From Balanoglossus misakiensis (Eukaryota; Hemichordata), in assembly GCA_040954595.2 (NCBI GenBank), contig CM082586.2:9238001-9302000 (forward strand): a stretch of DNA of 64,000 bases, written 5' to 3'. Shown here one piece after another: positions 20,985-31,262 of this stretch (position 1 is the first letter of the stretch; every line of letters begins with the position of its first letter). The position numbers and the translations under genes are program-made. Under the pieces are notes generated by a model that was not told the DNA's origin, did not search any database, and saw only the letters and a program-made list of their open reading frames with translations.

Positions 20985-22235
20985 GTAAATACCAACCTGA
21001 CTTCTGCAGGTTTATTCTATCAATGCGGATATATTTATTCATTTGTTTGTTTGTTTGTTTTTTTGTTTGTTTGTTTGTTTGTTTTTATAAGAAAACACTT
21101 TTCATTTCAATTTTTGTGACATTGTTCTCATGCTCTTCCTTCATGACTTACAGAAAGGTGACCCCTTTGCATTTTGCAGCATATGTCATATAATTTTGTC
21201 ATTGTCCTTTGAATCAAAACTGCTCACTCTGTCGGGTCAGGTGTTATACAGGCAGGTGTGGAAACGATTTGCATTCCTTTCTTTCTTTCTTTGTTAATCA
21301 ATCAATTGTTGTTCTATTCATTGATCATCACCCCCCTGTATCATGAACATCACAAGGCAATGCATTGAATTCAGCTCTTCCAGCTAGTGGCCGCACTTGC
21401 TTGATTTCCTGCGTGTGTCTCTGGGGATGAAAAGAATGCATATGCGTCTTTTCCTAATTTGCATATTTTGAATGGGTGTTCCAACGTGAGTAACCGTTCA
21501 TTTGACTTCCAGCTCGCATCGAATACACGTTAGGGACTGTTTTTACGGCTGGGGGGGGGGCAAGTTTGGGTCATCGATTTTCAAAATCAGGCCGACCCCC
21601 CCTTCACCCTGGACCAAAAAATGATGACCCCCCCTTTGACAGACCCAAAATATGATGACCCCCCCCCCCGCTGAAAACATTTGCCGTGCTGATCCTATGT
21701 ACACTGTATGCAATAAAGGGAATGAGGCTCCTCACACCTCAATTATAAATTTCTTAAAGTAATTGAAGTATATATAATAGTATATCGTTGCAAAAAAAAT
21801 ATATGAACAAAATAAAATGACAAGTCAATACAATAGAAAATTTAAGAAAATGTTGTAAAATACGGTGCTCAAAGTTGCATTAGAATGAACTCTAAAGCAA
21901 ATTAACTCAATGTTAGGCAGGACAAATTTTAATTTTGCCACTCCACTCAAAGTAAACATCGGGAGTAGGGTGGGTAGAAGTCTGCCGTGGTACACTAGAC
22001 AAACCAGCGAATAAATGATATGTGGCGAAGAATGGAGGGGGAGGGGTGTGCGAGGGGGTGTCCCCCTCCCACATAAGAAAATTTTGTAAAATATGTAGCT
22101 CAAAGTTGCATTTTTATGAACTCAAGAGCAAATTATCTCAGTGTTTGGGAGGACCTAAAATTTGACTTATAGGTGTGCGTGCCTCAATCATCTGATGCAT
22201 GTATTCATCTATGAAAATTTGTGATCCATTTTCAG
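20985..22235. other. Intron or spacer after the ankyrin array
   Basis: No gene. It contains the exon remnant, a third copy of the dispersed repeat (21188-21252), a C/G homopolymer-rich stretch with repeated GATGACCCCCCC-like units (21548-21672), and a ~90-bp direct repeat (about 21843-21945 and 22078-22163) that includes CTCAAAGTTGCAT. Confidence 0.55.
21154..21180 (+). pseudogene. Remnant of an eleventh ankyrin exon
   Basis: After the usual intron end there are only about 27 bp of exon-like sequence (KGD, then PLHFAA), with two bases missing relative to its paralogues. Similarity then breaks off into the dispersed repeat at 21188. This marks the decayed end of the exon array. Confidence 0.7.
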
Positions 22236-22346
22236 AACATAGTGACTCCTTGTCAAGAGGCAGGAAGGAAGGCTGGGCGGGGTGCAGGCACCAATATTGC
22301 AAGAGCCTTTGTGGAATATCATTTTGACAATGAGAAAGTATATCAG
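22236..22346 (+). CDS. Linker exon of ankyrin-Roco gene
   Basis: A 111-bp, phase-0 open segment of 37 codons follows ttttcag. It encodes NIVTPCQEAGRKAG... ending in EYHFDNEKVYQ. The 3' border reads CAG/gcaagt, so the donor would be GC, a rare but accepted type that normally needs exactly such a strong flanking consensus. No domain is recognised. Support is the phase, the acceptor and the position between ankyrin and ROC. Confidence 0.55.
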
Positions 22347-22774
22347 GCAAGTATTGAGTTAGATTTAAAAGGGCAAGGTTACTCACTTTTGATAAAACAG
22401 TGAAATTGTGTCAGTTACCGACCACCTCTATATAGTGGCCACTTTGTTACAGTCCCTGTGCAGTTAACATGGGCAATTATTGACTTGTATATACAGGCCA
22501 CCTGTCTATTAAGGCCAATTTAGGAAAGTCACTCTGACTGGCCAATTTGGACTGTGAGATTTGGCTGTATTTCAGTTATTTACCAATTGGCTCTTTCTGT
22601 TGTTCTAAAAGATGCTCATTGACCAGTTTTATAAAGCTTACCGGCAACTCACACCTGACACATGGATATTTAAATCCATTTATTTTTTACCAAAATTATT
22701 TAACAATAGTGTCCATAATATGCATGGTGTGGTATAATTGTCATAATCCTGTACTTTACAGCTAGTTCATTTAA

Positions 22775-22918
22775 GCAATAAAACACCCCCAGTTCACGAC
22801 ATATACGCACTCGATTTTGACCAGTTCACGACATATACGCAGGAGCGATAGCGAGTGCGTATATGTCGTGAACTGGTCAAAATCGAGTGGTATACCATGG
22901 CTGGGGGTGTTTTATTGC
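22775..22918. mobile_element. Palindromic foldback element, 144 bp
   Basis: The outer arms are perfect 18-bp inverted repeats (GCAATAAAACACCCCCAG and its complement). The inner arms are perfect 33-bp inverted repeats (22809-22841 and 22856-22888) around a 14-base loop. A 16-bp piece of the inner arm is also repeated directly just left of it. It would form a strong cruciform or RNA hairpin. Confidence 0.75.
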
Positions 22919-22919
22919 T

Positions 22920-23088
22920 ATTATATTATGCCAGTATATTGAAACTTTGCATAAAACATTTTAAAAAGGCATTTTCTTTGACTGTGCTATATGACTGTGG
23001 TATATGGCTAATATATCACAGTCACGTGTCGTGTCTCGACCAATAAAATAGCGTGATTTACACCATCAATATACTGGTATAATATAAT
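22920..23088. mobile_element. MITE with 23-bp terminal inverted repeats
   Basis: The arms 22920-22942 and 23066-23088 are complementary at 22 of 23 positions, with 123 bp between them. It has no coding capacity. It directly abuts the palindrome at 22775-22918, so one may have inserted next to the other. Confidence 0.65.
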
Positions 23089-23126
23089 CAATCATATATG
23101 TTCTGTTTTCATCAATGAAAATACAG

Positions 23127-23186
23127 GCAGTTATAAACTCAGTGTATGACAGAGATGACAAAAGAGACCTGATCAACCATCATAAG
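23127..23186 (+). CDS. Short exon before the ROC P-loop
   Basis: A 60-bp, phase-0 segment between atacag and gtacgt encodes AVINSVYDRDDKRDLINHHK. No domain is recognised. It keeps phase with the neighbouring exons and lies just before the GTPase. Confidence 0.55.
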
Positions 23187-23908
23187 GTACGTCGTAATGT
23201 TGATAATAAATGGCTATGAAAACATATCATATCACTAGTGTATTTGAATTTATCTTCTATATTTATAACATGGAAAACATAAAACCAGACTGTCATATAA
23301 ATTTTTAACTACATACTTATTCTATTGTGCCAGCTAGGAAGGCATTAAAGGGACATTACCTATAACTTTTGGCTTTATTTCCATATTTTTTTCCTTTTGT
23401 GTACAAAATGCAATTTCATGTTCTTCTCCAAACTGCATGCTAATATGCCCAGTACTCAACTTGTGTATATTGCCTGTCTCTGTAACAACCATTGTTATTG
23501 TTGACTCATGAATTCTAGTCCGGACTTCAATTCAAATTTTGCAAAATAACAATGTTGAATATACACAAAGAGTACACAACTATCGAGGTGTGCGTCACAA
23601 AGAGATGACAAACTTATGCAAATAGAAGTTATGGAAAAAATATGTTAAATTTGGCAGCTCATGAGGCTTTAACTATGCATTATTTCTATAGTGTTAATGA
23701 TAGCTTCCACATCATAAGCACATCATAATAGTGTAGTTAACAATGTAAATTATATTTTTTGATACTAGCGTTTTTATCAATATCTTTTCTGAAGCAAAAT
23801 GTCATGTGACTTCTTTGAAGACATGGTGTTTAATTGAAAGGCATGTAAATTGAGTGTAAAAATTCCCAATATATATAACACATAACATATCTGTTCAAAT
23901 TCTGACAG
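23187..23908. other. Intron before the P-loop exon
   Basis: AT-rich with no recognisable gene, RNA or repeat. It ends in tctgacag. Confidence 0.5.
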
Positions 23909-24037
23909 GTGTTTTCCCGCCAAAAAGAATTCACAGCACTCATGTGACAACCTGGTGTCAAACGTAATACTACAAAGATTGTGTTAGCTGGATACGGTGG
24001 GAATGGCAAAACTACACTCAAAGAATCATTGCAGCGG
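23909..24037 (+). pseudogene. ROC P-loop exon with in-frame TGA
   Basis: The end of this 129-bp, phase-0 segment encodes TTKIVLAGYGGNGKTTLKESLQR, whose GYGGNGKTT is the G1/P-loop of a ROC (Ras of complex proteins) GTPase. The donor is CGG/gtgtgt. The same frame contains TGA at 23945-23947, 13 codons into the exon, if the acceptor at 23908 is used. Either a later acceptor is used or the gene is broken. The domain call is firm; the left border is not. Confidence 0.7.
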
Positions 24038-24472
24038 GTGTGTAGAAATCTTTGATTATGAATGCCAATTATTGCTGTTTTTGAGGAGTGAAGGATTTGT
24101 GCAAATATTAAAGTTTTCATGAAGACTACATTTCAGTGGAAATCCGGGTACATATTTTGTTGACCAACCAATTCTCCAAATATTTTATATTATTACAATA
24201 TGATTGGCATTAATCAAGCTTGCTGATTGGCCCGAGTCGCGGTTTATATCCTCAACGAGAAGACCTGAACAGTGAATAACTAAAAAATAACCGAAATGGG
24301 ACACATAGAACAGAACGCCTCGCCTCGCTCAGTGATTATTTCCCGCCAAATATGCTAAGTTTCACCTGGGAGGTCTTATATCCGGAATCAAATACTCTCG
24401 CTTGCCGTTTATAAGTTTACAACCTCTAAATTGTGAGAAAATCATCACTTATGTTCATATATTACAATGCAG
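24038..24472. other. Intron within ROC domain
   Basis: No gene seen. Short inverted pieces with CCAAT-type ATTGG motifs lie at 24160-24230, but no element borders could be set. Confidence 0.45.
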
Positions 24473-24757
24473 AACTTTGTGCAAGCAAAATTGACTCGAC
24501 GGTCAGAAGAGAAAGCACCTTTACCAGGGAACATGCAGTACACACCAACACCCGCCATAGATGTAGCCACATTATCCATACCCAAGATTGGCAAGTTCAG
24601 TGTGTGGGACTTTGCAGGACAAACAGAATACTATGTCACACATAATATGTTCCTAAGAGTCGAGAATGCAGTGGTTTTATTGGTCTTCAAAATGGCTGAG
24701 GACAAGCAGGATGTAGTTTGGACACCAAGAAAACTTATGCAACAGCAGAGACAAGAG
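24473..24757 (+). CDS. ROC domain exon (G3, DFAGQ)
   Basis: A 285-bp, phase-0 exon of 95 codons lies between atgcag and gtgggt. It encodes NFVQAKLTRRSEEKAPL..., then SVWDFAGQTEYYVTHNMFL and AVVLLVFKMAEDKQ. The DFAGQ is the G3/switch II motif of ROC domains (LRRK, DAPK1 and ankyrin-Roco families), where Q replaces the catalytic region of Ras and GTP turnover is slow. It is the best-preserved exon of the gene. Confidence 0.9.
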
Positions 24758-25063
24758 GTGGGTCGTTGTTTTTTTGTTACTGATGATAAGTGATATTAAT
24801 ATTTTGGGCAATTATGGAATAAAGGTAAAGATGAAACTCAGAAAGGGCACAGTGCATATATTACAATATTTTTTTTATTACTAAGCAGTGCATCAGTGAA
24901 TTAGGTGGTGCAATATTGTGAATGAAATTAAAGTAAAGATGAATGGCACAGTATATATATTTGTGAAACATTTATCTCTTTTTGTTTTTATCCAGATTTA
25001 GGGACTGATTGAATATAATATGATTGATGACTTTATATTCTTCTTCATGTCTTTCTTTAATAG
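24758..25063. other. Intron within ROC domain
   Basis: AT-rich, no features recognised. It ends in tttaatag. Confidence 0.5.
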
Positions 25064-25190
25064 GTGACATCATGGCTTGCATTCCTTAAGGCAATCATAC
25101 CACAAGATATGGATGAGGGTGGGAGTAAACCAAAAGTGATATTGATTGGAAGCAAGGCTGATTTGTTGAAAGCTGAACACAAGAAAGAAG
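25064..25190 (+). CDS. ROC domain exon (G4, SKAD)
   Basis: A 127-bp exon encodes VTSWLAFLKAII..., then KVILIGSKADLLKAEHKKE. The SKAD is the G4 guanine-specificity motif (N/T/SKxD). It ends in phase 1, and the next exon begins with the matching two bases. Confidence 0.9.
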
Positions 25191-25551
25191 GTATGTTCAG
25201 TACATGTTTAGATAAAAGGTGACAAGAGCGAGGGTATTCACACAATTGGGAGCCTGGTGTGGGAGTACACTCAATCTGATTAAAACCAGATGTAGTGTTG
25301 GGCGCTGTCTTTACCTTTGCTGATTCTTGGCTGTTCTGTTCGAAAGGGACACCCATACTACATCTGAACCTATGCAAAAGGAGATCTCATTACTATTCAA
25401 CATTTTACCTATTCAGATAGTGTGATTGATGTAGAATTTCACCGGATGCTTTCAAAAAATACAAAACAGCACCAAAGTGGCCTCTTCTGTGTATATGTCC
25501 ATACTTTGTAAATAAAAATCTATCAAGAGATCATTACTTTTTTCTTGATAG

Positions 25552-25700
25552 CTGAATTGGTGATGAGGGAAATACTCCAGACAGCTCAGAAGACCTTTGG
25601 CAAATACCTGAATATTCTTGATGAGACATTCATACTGAATTGTCACAACTCGCAGCATAATGATATGCACAGATTGCGTGAATGTCTACGAAGTGCAAAG
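25552..25700 (+). CDS. ROC domain C-terminal exon
   Basis: A 149-bp exon, phase 1 in and phase 0 out, encodes AELVMREILQTAQKTF..., then FILNCHNSQHNDMHRLRECLRSAK. The ILNCHNSQ stretch occupies the place of the G5 region (the strand after the SKAD helix) in ROC proteins. The donor is gtatgg. Confidence 0.85.
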
Positions 25701-27460
25701 GTATGGTTTTATAGATATTCTGCAATGTGTGACTGGATTGAACATGTTAATTCATTAGGGCCATATTTGACAAAGGCATGCTTTACATCACCTTAATACT
25801 CTCATGTAATGCATAGAGTCCAAGAAAGCCAACTATCAGATAGTAATAACAGAACTCTTATCAGTGGGAAATAAGTCAAGGTTGTATACTTTTGACTTAC
25901 CGGGTATCAGAACTGTCTAAAAGGGCGTTCTCACTGGCACGTTTACACTGGTGCTACATCGGTGTAGATTTGACACCGACGGAAAAAAACAAGTGAGAAT
26001 GCTTTACACCGGTGTTGGGCCGGTGTTAATTTGCGACAGCGATGGGTGGTGGGTCAGGGCCAGTGCTGGGCCAGCGCTCCGACGCAAATAATCAGTGAGA
26101 ACGCAAAGATAAACAAACACCGTTCAAAAGCGCCACCCTGCAGTGACTTTTGGGTATGTTTATTAGGTATAGCCCATTGTCTTTGGTCAGTTTCCATTGT
26201 TAAGTCAATCACACTGGATGCGAGTGGTTTTCAAACCATTCGCAGTTTGCCAGGTCTGCAACACTTCAGTCTGCTACCAACTTTCAGAAGGTTCTCTCGA
26301 TCACCAAAAAGCCGAGGCATTTTCCATTTATGGATTAACATTCATTTACTTCTAAACATTATCAAAACTGTCACAAAGTCGTCTAGAACGTATATGCAGG
26401 TATATAAACTGCAACATGTTGCTGTAATGTCCTCGACATCCTCAATTTTGTTAGTTGCCGTGTTGCTAAACATGGCCATTTAGACAGTGTTTATTTCAAA
26501 ACAGGGGCCAAAAGTTTAGTGTGTGGACGCAAGGAGATTCTGTGGGCTAATCCCCTGTGTTTGCAGAGAGTAAACACTGGCATAACACCGGTGTCCAAAC
26601 TTTTAGTGAGAACAAGACTTTAAATAATGGGCTGTGTCTGTAAAGGGTGAATATCACTGTTGCCAGTATTGTTCGAGTTGCTTTTCTGAATGTTCATTTC
26701 ACCAAACAACAGTATTATGGGGGTCATCGTTAAACCCCGGTGCGGGGTATAAAAGACCCCCCAAATCAGTGGCGAATCTTAATGCCGTTTGACTGACAAC
26801 AGACAACACCAACGATCTTGGCTCTATGAAAATCGGCCCAAACAGGTCCAAGCATAAAGAATTACACCACACAACGACAGTAGTTGGCTTTATAAACACA
26901 CACAACATAAAGTTATCGACGAAAAAGTACACGAGCTTATGAAACAACGATGATTTTGGGAGAAATCTGGTTTCAGTGCTTTTCAGAAGCGTCCCTGGGA
27001 AACAATAACCACGCCATTCAAACAGTTGTCAATCGCGTGGAAGTGTGAAGTGTTCAATTATTTTCTGTGTACATGAGAGCAATTACACAGTCATTATATG
27101 CACGACGACCACTCCCAAATAAACAACTATACAAACACACGTTAATCCGAACCCCAGGACTTTCCGCACCGGGGTTTAAGAGGTTTTTAAACATCTCAGA
27201 TGAAATACTGGCGTAAATTATCATGTGTGAATGGTTTAAGTGGTCCTGAAACGTCTCAGATTTGAGACGGCTTTGGTCAGACCTGAGCCAGTGTAAGGAT
27301 TAACACCTCTCCGCAACCCATTGTTTGTGAGTGTGTACACAAGGCGACTTAAAGGATTAATGCTCTGTGTTTACTATTGGCAAATAGTGTCTATGAAATG
27401 TTTTGAATTTTACCCTGTCTGGACATGAACCTGGTATATGTCGCTGTGTTAATGTTACAG
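25701..27460. other. Intron between ROC and COR exons
   Basis: No gene. It contains an inverted-repeat element at 26730-27179 and, at about 25920-26620, a region with repeated ACACCGGTGT pieces and opposed GTTCTCACT/AGTGAGAAC ends, probably another non-autonomous element with unclear borders. Confidence 0.55.
26730..27179. mobile_element. Inverted-repeat element, 450 bp
   Basis: The ends are perfect 16-bp inverted repeats (TTAAACCCCGGTGCGG and its complement at 27164-27179). There is no transposase frame. No clear target duplication was found; the flanking sequence downstream also contains related pieces (AACATCTCAGAT and CGTCTCAGAT), so the true borders may be wider. Confidence 0.5.
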
Positions 27461-27640
27461 AGAGAAGAATACATACCAAAGTTGTGTGCTAAGATACTTG
27501 ATGGAAGAAGCAAATGGATTGTGAGCAGTTTCCCGGTCATCAAATGGAAAACATATATAGAAAGAGTGAAAGAGTTGGATCGTTTCATTGATGAAGAGTT
27601 TCTAAAGAAAGCTACGAGATACCTTCACTACCTTGGGGAG
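27461..27640 (+). CDS. COR domain exon
   Basis: A 180-bp, phase-0 exon of 60 codons between gttacag and gtaagt encodes REEYIPKLCAKILDG..., then WKTYIERVKELDRF and ATRYLHYLGE. The RYLHYLGE segment fits the start of a COR domain (C-terminal of ROC), which in this family has LHxLG followed by a hydrophobic strand. The rest of COR is not found before the LINE and the array, so the remaining exons are downstream of the window or lost. Confidence 0.75.
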
Positions 27641-28269
27641 GTAAGTTTATTACAGAAATCGTTGCTGAAGACATTACCCCACTTGATCAGTAGGTTAAGA
27701 AATCCATGGAGGATACTGTAAAACAGGTTATTTCGCGAGCAATAAATTTTCATGAAATATGCGAGAGCCCCCAAAAATGTGAAAATACAAAAGTCGCATA
27801 AAATGTTTTTTTTTCTTAGATAACAATGCAGTTAGTGAAATACGAGAAAGCCAAAATTAATCCATGCATAACAGTTGCTTCTTTTGATATCGTGAAAATT
27901 TCCTGTCGCGAAAAGAACCTGTTTTACAGTATGAAGTCATACTACAAGAAAATGTTCTCGCAAAGTTTGGAGAAAGTACAGTACTGCAATTATGTTTATC
28001 ACAGAACAATTACTGATGAAACCTTTCCAAAGACCAACAGGAGTTCTGAAAGTTTTCTAGAAATTCTTTAAAACCTATCAATGCCAGGGTTCATCAAAAA
28101 TAGAGGGCATCATTGACTTAAACATATAAACCATGGGATGTGAAAAGCAAGTACTAATACAGAAACCAGAAATAACGCTGGAAAATTTGTTGACAGGGGG
28201 TGTGCTTGTGTCAACCGTTAAGTGCACTCTTTGTTTGATCATGATTAGTGTCATACAAATTTAACCCTT
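27641..28269. other. Intron or spacer after COR exon
   Basis: It contains a TA-flanked MITE at 27716-27929. No further Roco exon was found. Confidence 0.5.
27716..27929. mobile_element. Tc1/mariner-like MITE, 214 bp
   Basis: The termini CTGTAAAACAGGTTATTTCGCG and, at the right, the complement of CGCGAAAAGAACCTGTTTTACAG match with small differences. TA flanks both ends (27714-27715 and 27930-27931). Confidence 0.7.
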
Positions 28270-29520
28270 AATAATAATAATAATAATACTTTATTTAAGA
28301 CTTTAAAAAAAGTCCATATACCCAAAAGAGAGAAGAAAAAAAAACACTAATGAAAATACTCTGGAAAATCTGAAACTGAGACACACACACAAAAAAAAAA
28401 AACTCTGCAAAATTACATGATATACAATTGCTTTCGCCAATGTTTGAAAAATATGCTGTCAGTCGCTCTATCTGATGAACAGATCGCATCAAGTAAAACA
28501 TTAGAAGAATTTTCGAGTCTACACTTAAAACTGTACATATTGTGTCTAAAAACTTCACCAAGTGACAATACATGGTTTGTAGCAAACATACCCGATGCAC
28601 TGCAAAATGGCGGAAGACCGAGAAGTCTTCTCCAAACATTATTGTACATAGTTTTAAATTTTTTCATCGGTTTAACTTTAAAGGATGCCCACAAACTGCA
28701 ACAGTAAATATTACTACAATATGCCAAAAATAAAACTTTCTTCACATCTTGACTACAATGTTGAAAATGTCTCAATAGCATGTTTGCTCTAACGCAAAAT
28801 GCTCTTCTCTGTCGTTCAATATCTTCATTATCACAACCATCACAAGATATTACATGGCCCAGATAGGTGTGTTCAGGTACAAACTTCAAAGTGATGTCAT
28901 TAAGTTTAACCGAAGGAATTCTTTGAACGCTCATATTCTTCCCATTAAAAAGCATGCACACAGTTTTACTAGAATTATAAATGATATCATAATCCTTGCC
29001 ATAAATGTCACAAATTCTAAGAAGACGGCGTAGACCCTTAACACTTGGACTGAGTAGAGTCATGTCGTCAGCGTAACCTGAAGTGTTAGCGCTGACACCA
29101 CACATGGTACAGCCAACTTTGGCTTTACAGAGTGCATTGATAAGATCATCAATGTAGACATTAAAAAGATAGGGAGAGAGTACTCCCCCTTGTCTTACAC
29201 CGTTAGAAACAGAAAACAACTCTGAGGTTTCATTACCCCACAACACAGTAAACAATTGATTTCTGTACCAGTAATATAAAATTCGAACAGCATACAAGGG
29301 AACATTCCTGTCGATGAGCTTGTTAACCAGTTTAAAGTGATTAACTCTGTCAAAAGCTTTTGAAGCATCCAGAAAACAAGTAAACACTGGTCCTCCATTG
29401 CTGGTGTAGTAGCTAATGATTTCTTTAAATGCAAATAAACACAGGTCAGTTGAATGTTCTCGCTTGAAACCAAATTGTAAATAATGAGAGGTAAGAAACT
29501 CCTCACAACGAGAAAGTAAA
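28270..29520 (-). mobile_element. Second LINE, 5'-truncated 3' fragment
   Basis: The 3' end is at the left with an (ATT)n tail (28270-28289), a short 3' UTR, then the C-terminal two thirds of an RT-containing ORF. The 5' side stops abruptly at 29520, where the first GCTGCAAGCAGC unit begins. It is unrelated in detail to the LINE at 14831-19836 (YADD, not FADD; ATT tail, not AT). Confidence 0.85.
28413..29520 (-). CDS. LINE reverse transcriptase, N-terminally truncated
   Basis: The uninterrupted frame covers RT motifs FGFKREHSTDL, FLDASKAFDRVNH, GVRQGGVLSPYLFNVYIDDL and GYADDMTLL, then the thumb and a C-terminal region ending KHWRKQLYIM. The fingers region and endonuclease are missing at the junction with the array. 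The frame runs on by chance into the adjoining repeat to 29633; that part is not LINE sequence. The RT core that remains shows no break, so the fragment is fairly young. Confidence 0.85.
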
Positions 29521-30716
29521 TTAAAGCTGCAAGCAGCATTGGGGGGGCACAAGCGGTTCCCATGGTGACCAGCAAATTCCACGGCTGTATCTGCTGGGGA
29601 TACCGAGACATGGGAAAGTAAGTCAAAGGTCACCTGAGGTCACCCCAAATTTGGGCAAAAAAATTGGACCCCATACTAGTCTAGATCCAACAAAAAACCA
29701 GACCCCTAGCCCTATTGGTTCGCCTGCAATTAGGTATGCACATAATTAATGAGGTCTTGTGTAAGACTCCATTATGTGCTCAATACCCATAACAGCCAGG
29801 GCTCTAACTGCTCTGGATGCTGAGATATGGGAAAGTAGATCAAAGGTCACCCAAGGTCACCCAAAATTAGGGCATACAATTTTGACCCCAGACTGGGCCA
29901 TGTCCAACCAATACCAGACCTCTAGCCCTATTGGGTAGCATGGAATTAGATATGCAGAAATAGGTCAAAGGTCATTGCCAAAATTACCAAAATATTTCTG
30001 TCATGTCCTGGCAGCATTGGTACCCATGTCCACAAAATTCATGAATGTGGTGCTTTTACAAGAGGAGGTATGGGGAATATGCATATATAATTAGTTCTTT
30101 TAAAACTGGGTCAAAGGTCATGTGAAAATTGCCACGAAAAATTGTGACAACTTCCGGTCATATGATGACTCATATCCAAAAAAAGAATTTCCGTGCTGTC
30201 AACATTTTGGCTACAAAACAGAATTTTCATTTTTCAATGGTTTTCCGAAAATCCAACATGGCCGCCATAATGATCGACCAATCACAGTGCGCTTCGCAAA
30301 CTTGATAGACATAGGTTAGGTGACCACATATCCCAAATCCCGAGAATCGGTAACCGCTGGTTCTGGAGAAGAAGATTTTTAAAGTTTTAAGTATTTTTTA
30401 AGAAAAACAATTGTAGCAAAAAAACTTTATGTGTGACGTCATGATTTCAATGGGGTAAAATGATGGACAGAAGGTAGGCTACCTGCACACCAAATTTGAA
30501 CTCGATCGGCCTTGTAGTTTTTGAGAAGGACTCATTTAACGGTTTTCAGGAAATCCAATATGGCCGCCAGGTCACATGACTAATTAAATATTCACGGGCC
30601 ACTGCACGTCTACTCATTGGCCCCTATCACCCTACCAAGTTTCAGCCCCCTAGGTGCTGCGGTTTTCCAGATCTACCTGGCCGAATTTCTCGGAAGAAGA
30701 AGAAGAAGAAGAAGAA
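29521..30716 (+). repeat. Array unit 1 (divergent head)
   Basis: It starts TTAAAGCTGCAAGCAGC but then has a run of G and GCACAAGCGG in place of the usual GGGCCCAAGC. It has four AGGTCAAAGGTCA-like sites (about 29618, 29838, 29960 and 30110), not all exact. It ends in (GAA)n. It is the outermost and most diverged copy, joined directly to the second LINE. Confidence 0.8.
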
Positions 30717-30868
30717 TTAAAGCTGCAAGCAGCATTGTCGGGCCCAAGCGCTGATCTTTAATTATATATGCACAGTATGAATGAGAAAAAACAGAATTTT
30801 CTATCGTATGTATTATCTGATGACATAACAAGGATGTGTGTAGTTTTGCTGCTGAAATAGGGTGAAGT

Positions 30869-30891
30869 AGGTCAAAGGTCACCAGAGGTCA
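30869..30891 (+). promoter_or_regulatory. DR1 plus DR4 AGGTCA cluster (representative)
   Basis: AGGTCA-A-AGGTCA is a perfect DR1. The second half-site and a third AGGTCA are spaced by four bases (CCAG), a DR4. The same arrangement, with minor changes, recurs two to four times per unit through the array. DR1 is the site type of RXR/HNF4/COUP-TF and DR4 of LXR/TR-type receptors; binding here is not shown. Confidence 0.6.
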
Positions 30892-31247
30892 CGCAACATT
30901 TGGGCAAAAAATGTTGATCCCATACTGGTCCATGTCCAACAAAAAACAAAACTCTAGCTCTATTGGTTCGCCTGTAATTAGGTATGTGCATATTTAATGA
31001 GGTCAGCAGGTGTCACAGGTGACCCAAAAATGTGGTTTTAAATTATGGTCCCATCCTACCAAATGCCATGGCTGTATCTGCTCTGGATGCTGAGATATGC
31101 GAAAGTAGGTCAAAGGTCACCAGAGGTCACCCAACATTTGGGCAAAAAATTTTGATCCCATACTGGTCCATGTCCAACAAAAACCAAACCTCTAGCTCTA
31201 TTGGTTCGCCTGTAATTAGCTATGCACATAATTAATGAGGTCAGCAG

Positions 31248-31262
31248 AGGTCAAAGGGGTCA
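31248..31262 (+). promoter_or_regulatory. DR3 AGGTCA-type site (representative)
   Basis: AGGTCA-AAG-GGGTCA is a direct repeat with three-base spacing, the type used by VDR-like receptors. The same sequence recurs in most type A units. Confidence 0.5.

Larger units (their letters stand above)
22347..23126. other. Intron carrying two nested inverted-repeat elements
   Basis: Non-coding apart from the two foldback elements at 22775-22918 and 22920-23088. At 22420-22530 there is sequence of the kind GGCCACCTGTCTATTAAGG, which resembles mariner-type repeats, but no clear termini were found. Confidence 0.5.

Noticed and set aside
25920-26620. A complete MITE with GTTCTCACT/AGTGAGAAC ends
   Set aside because: The inverted match is only nine bases and no target duplication was found; borders are too uncertain to annotate as an element.
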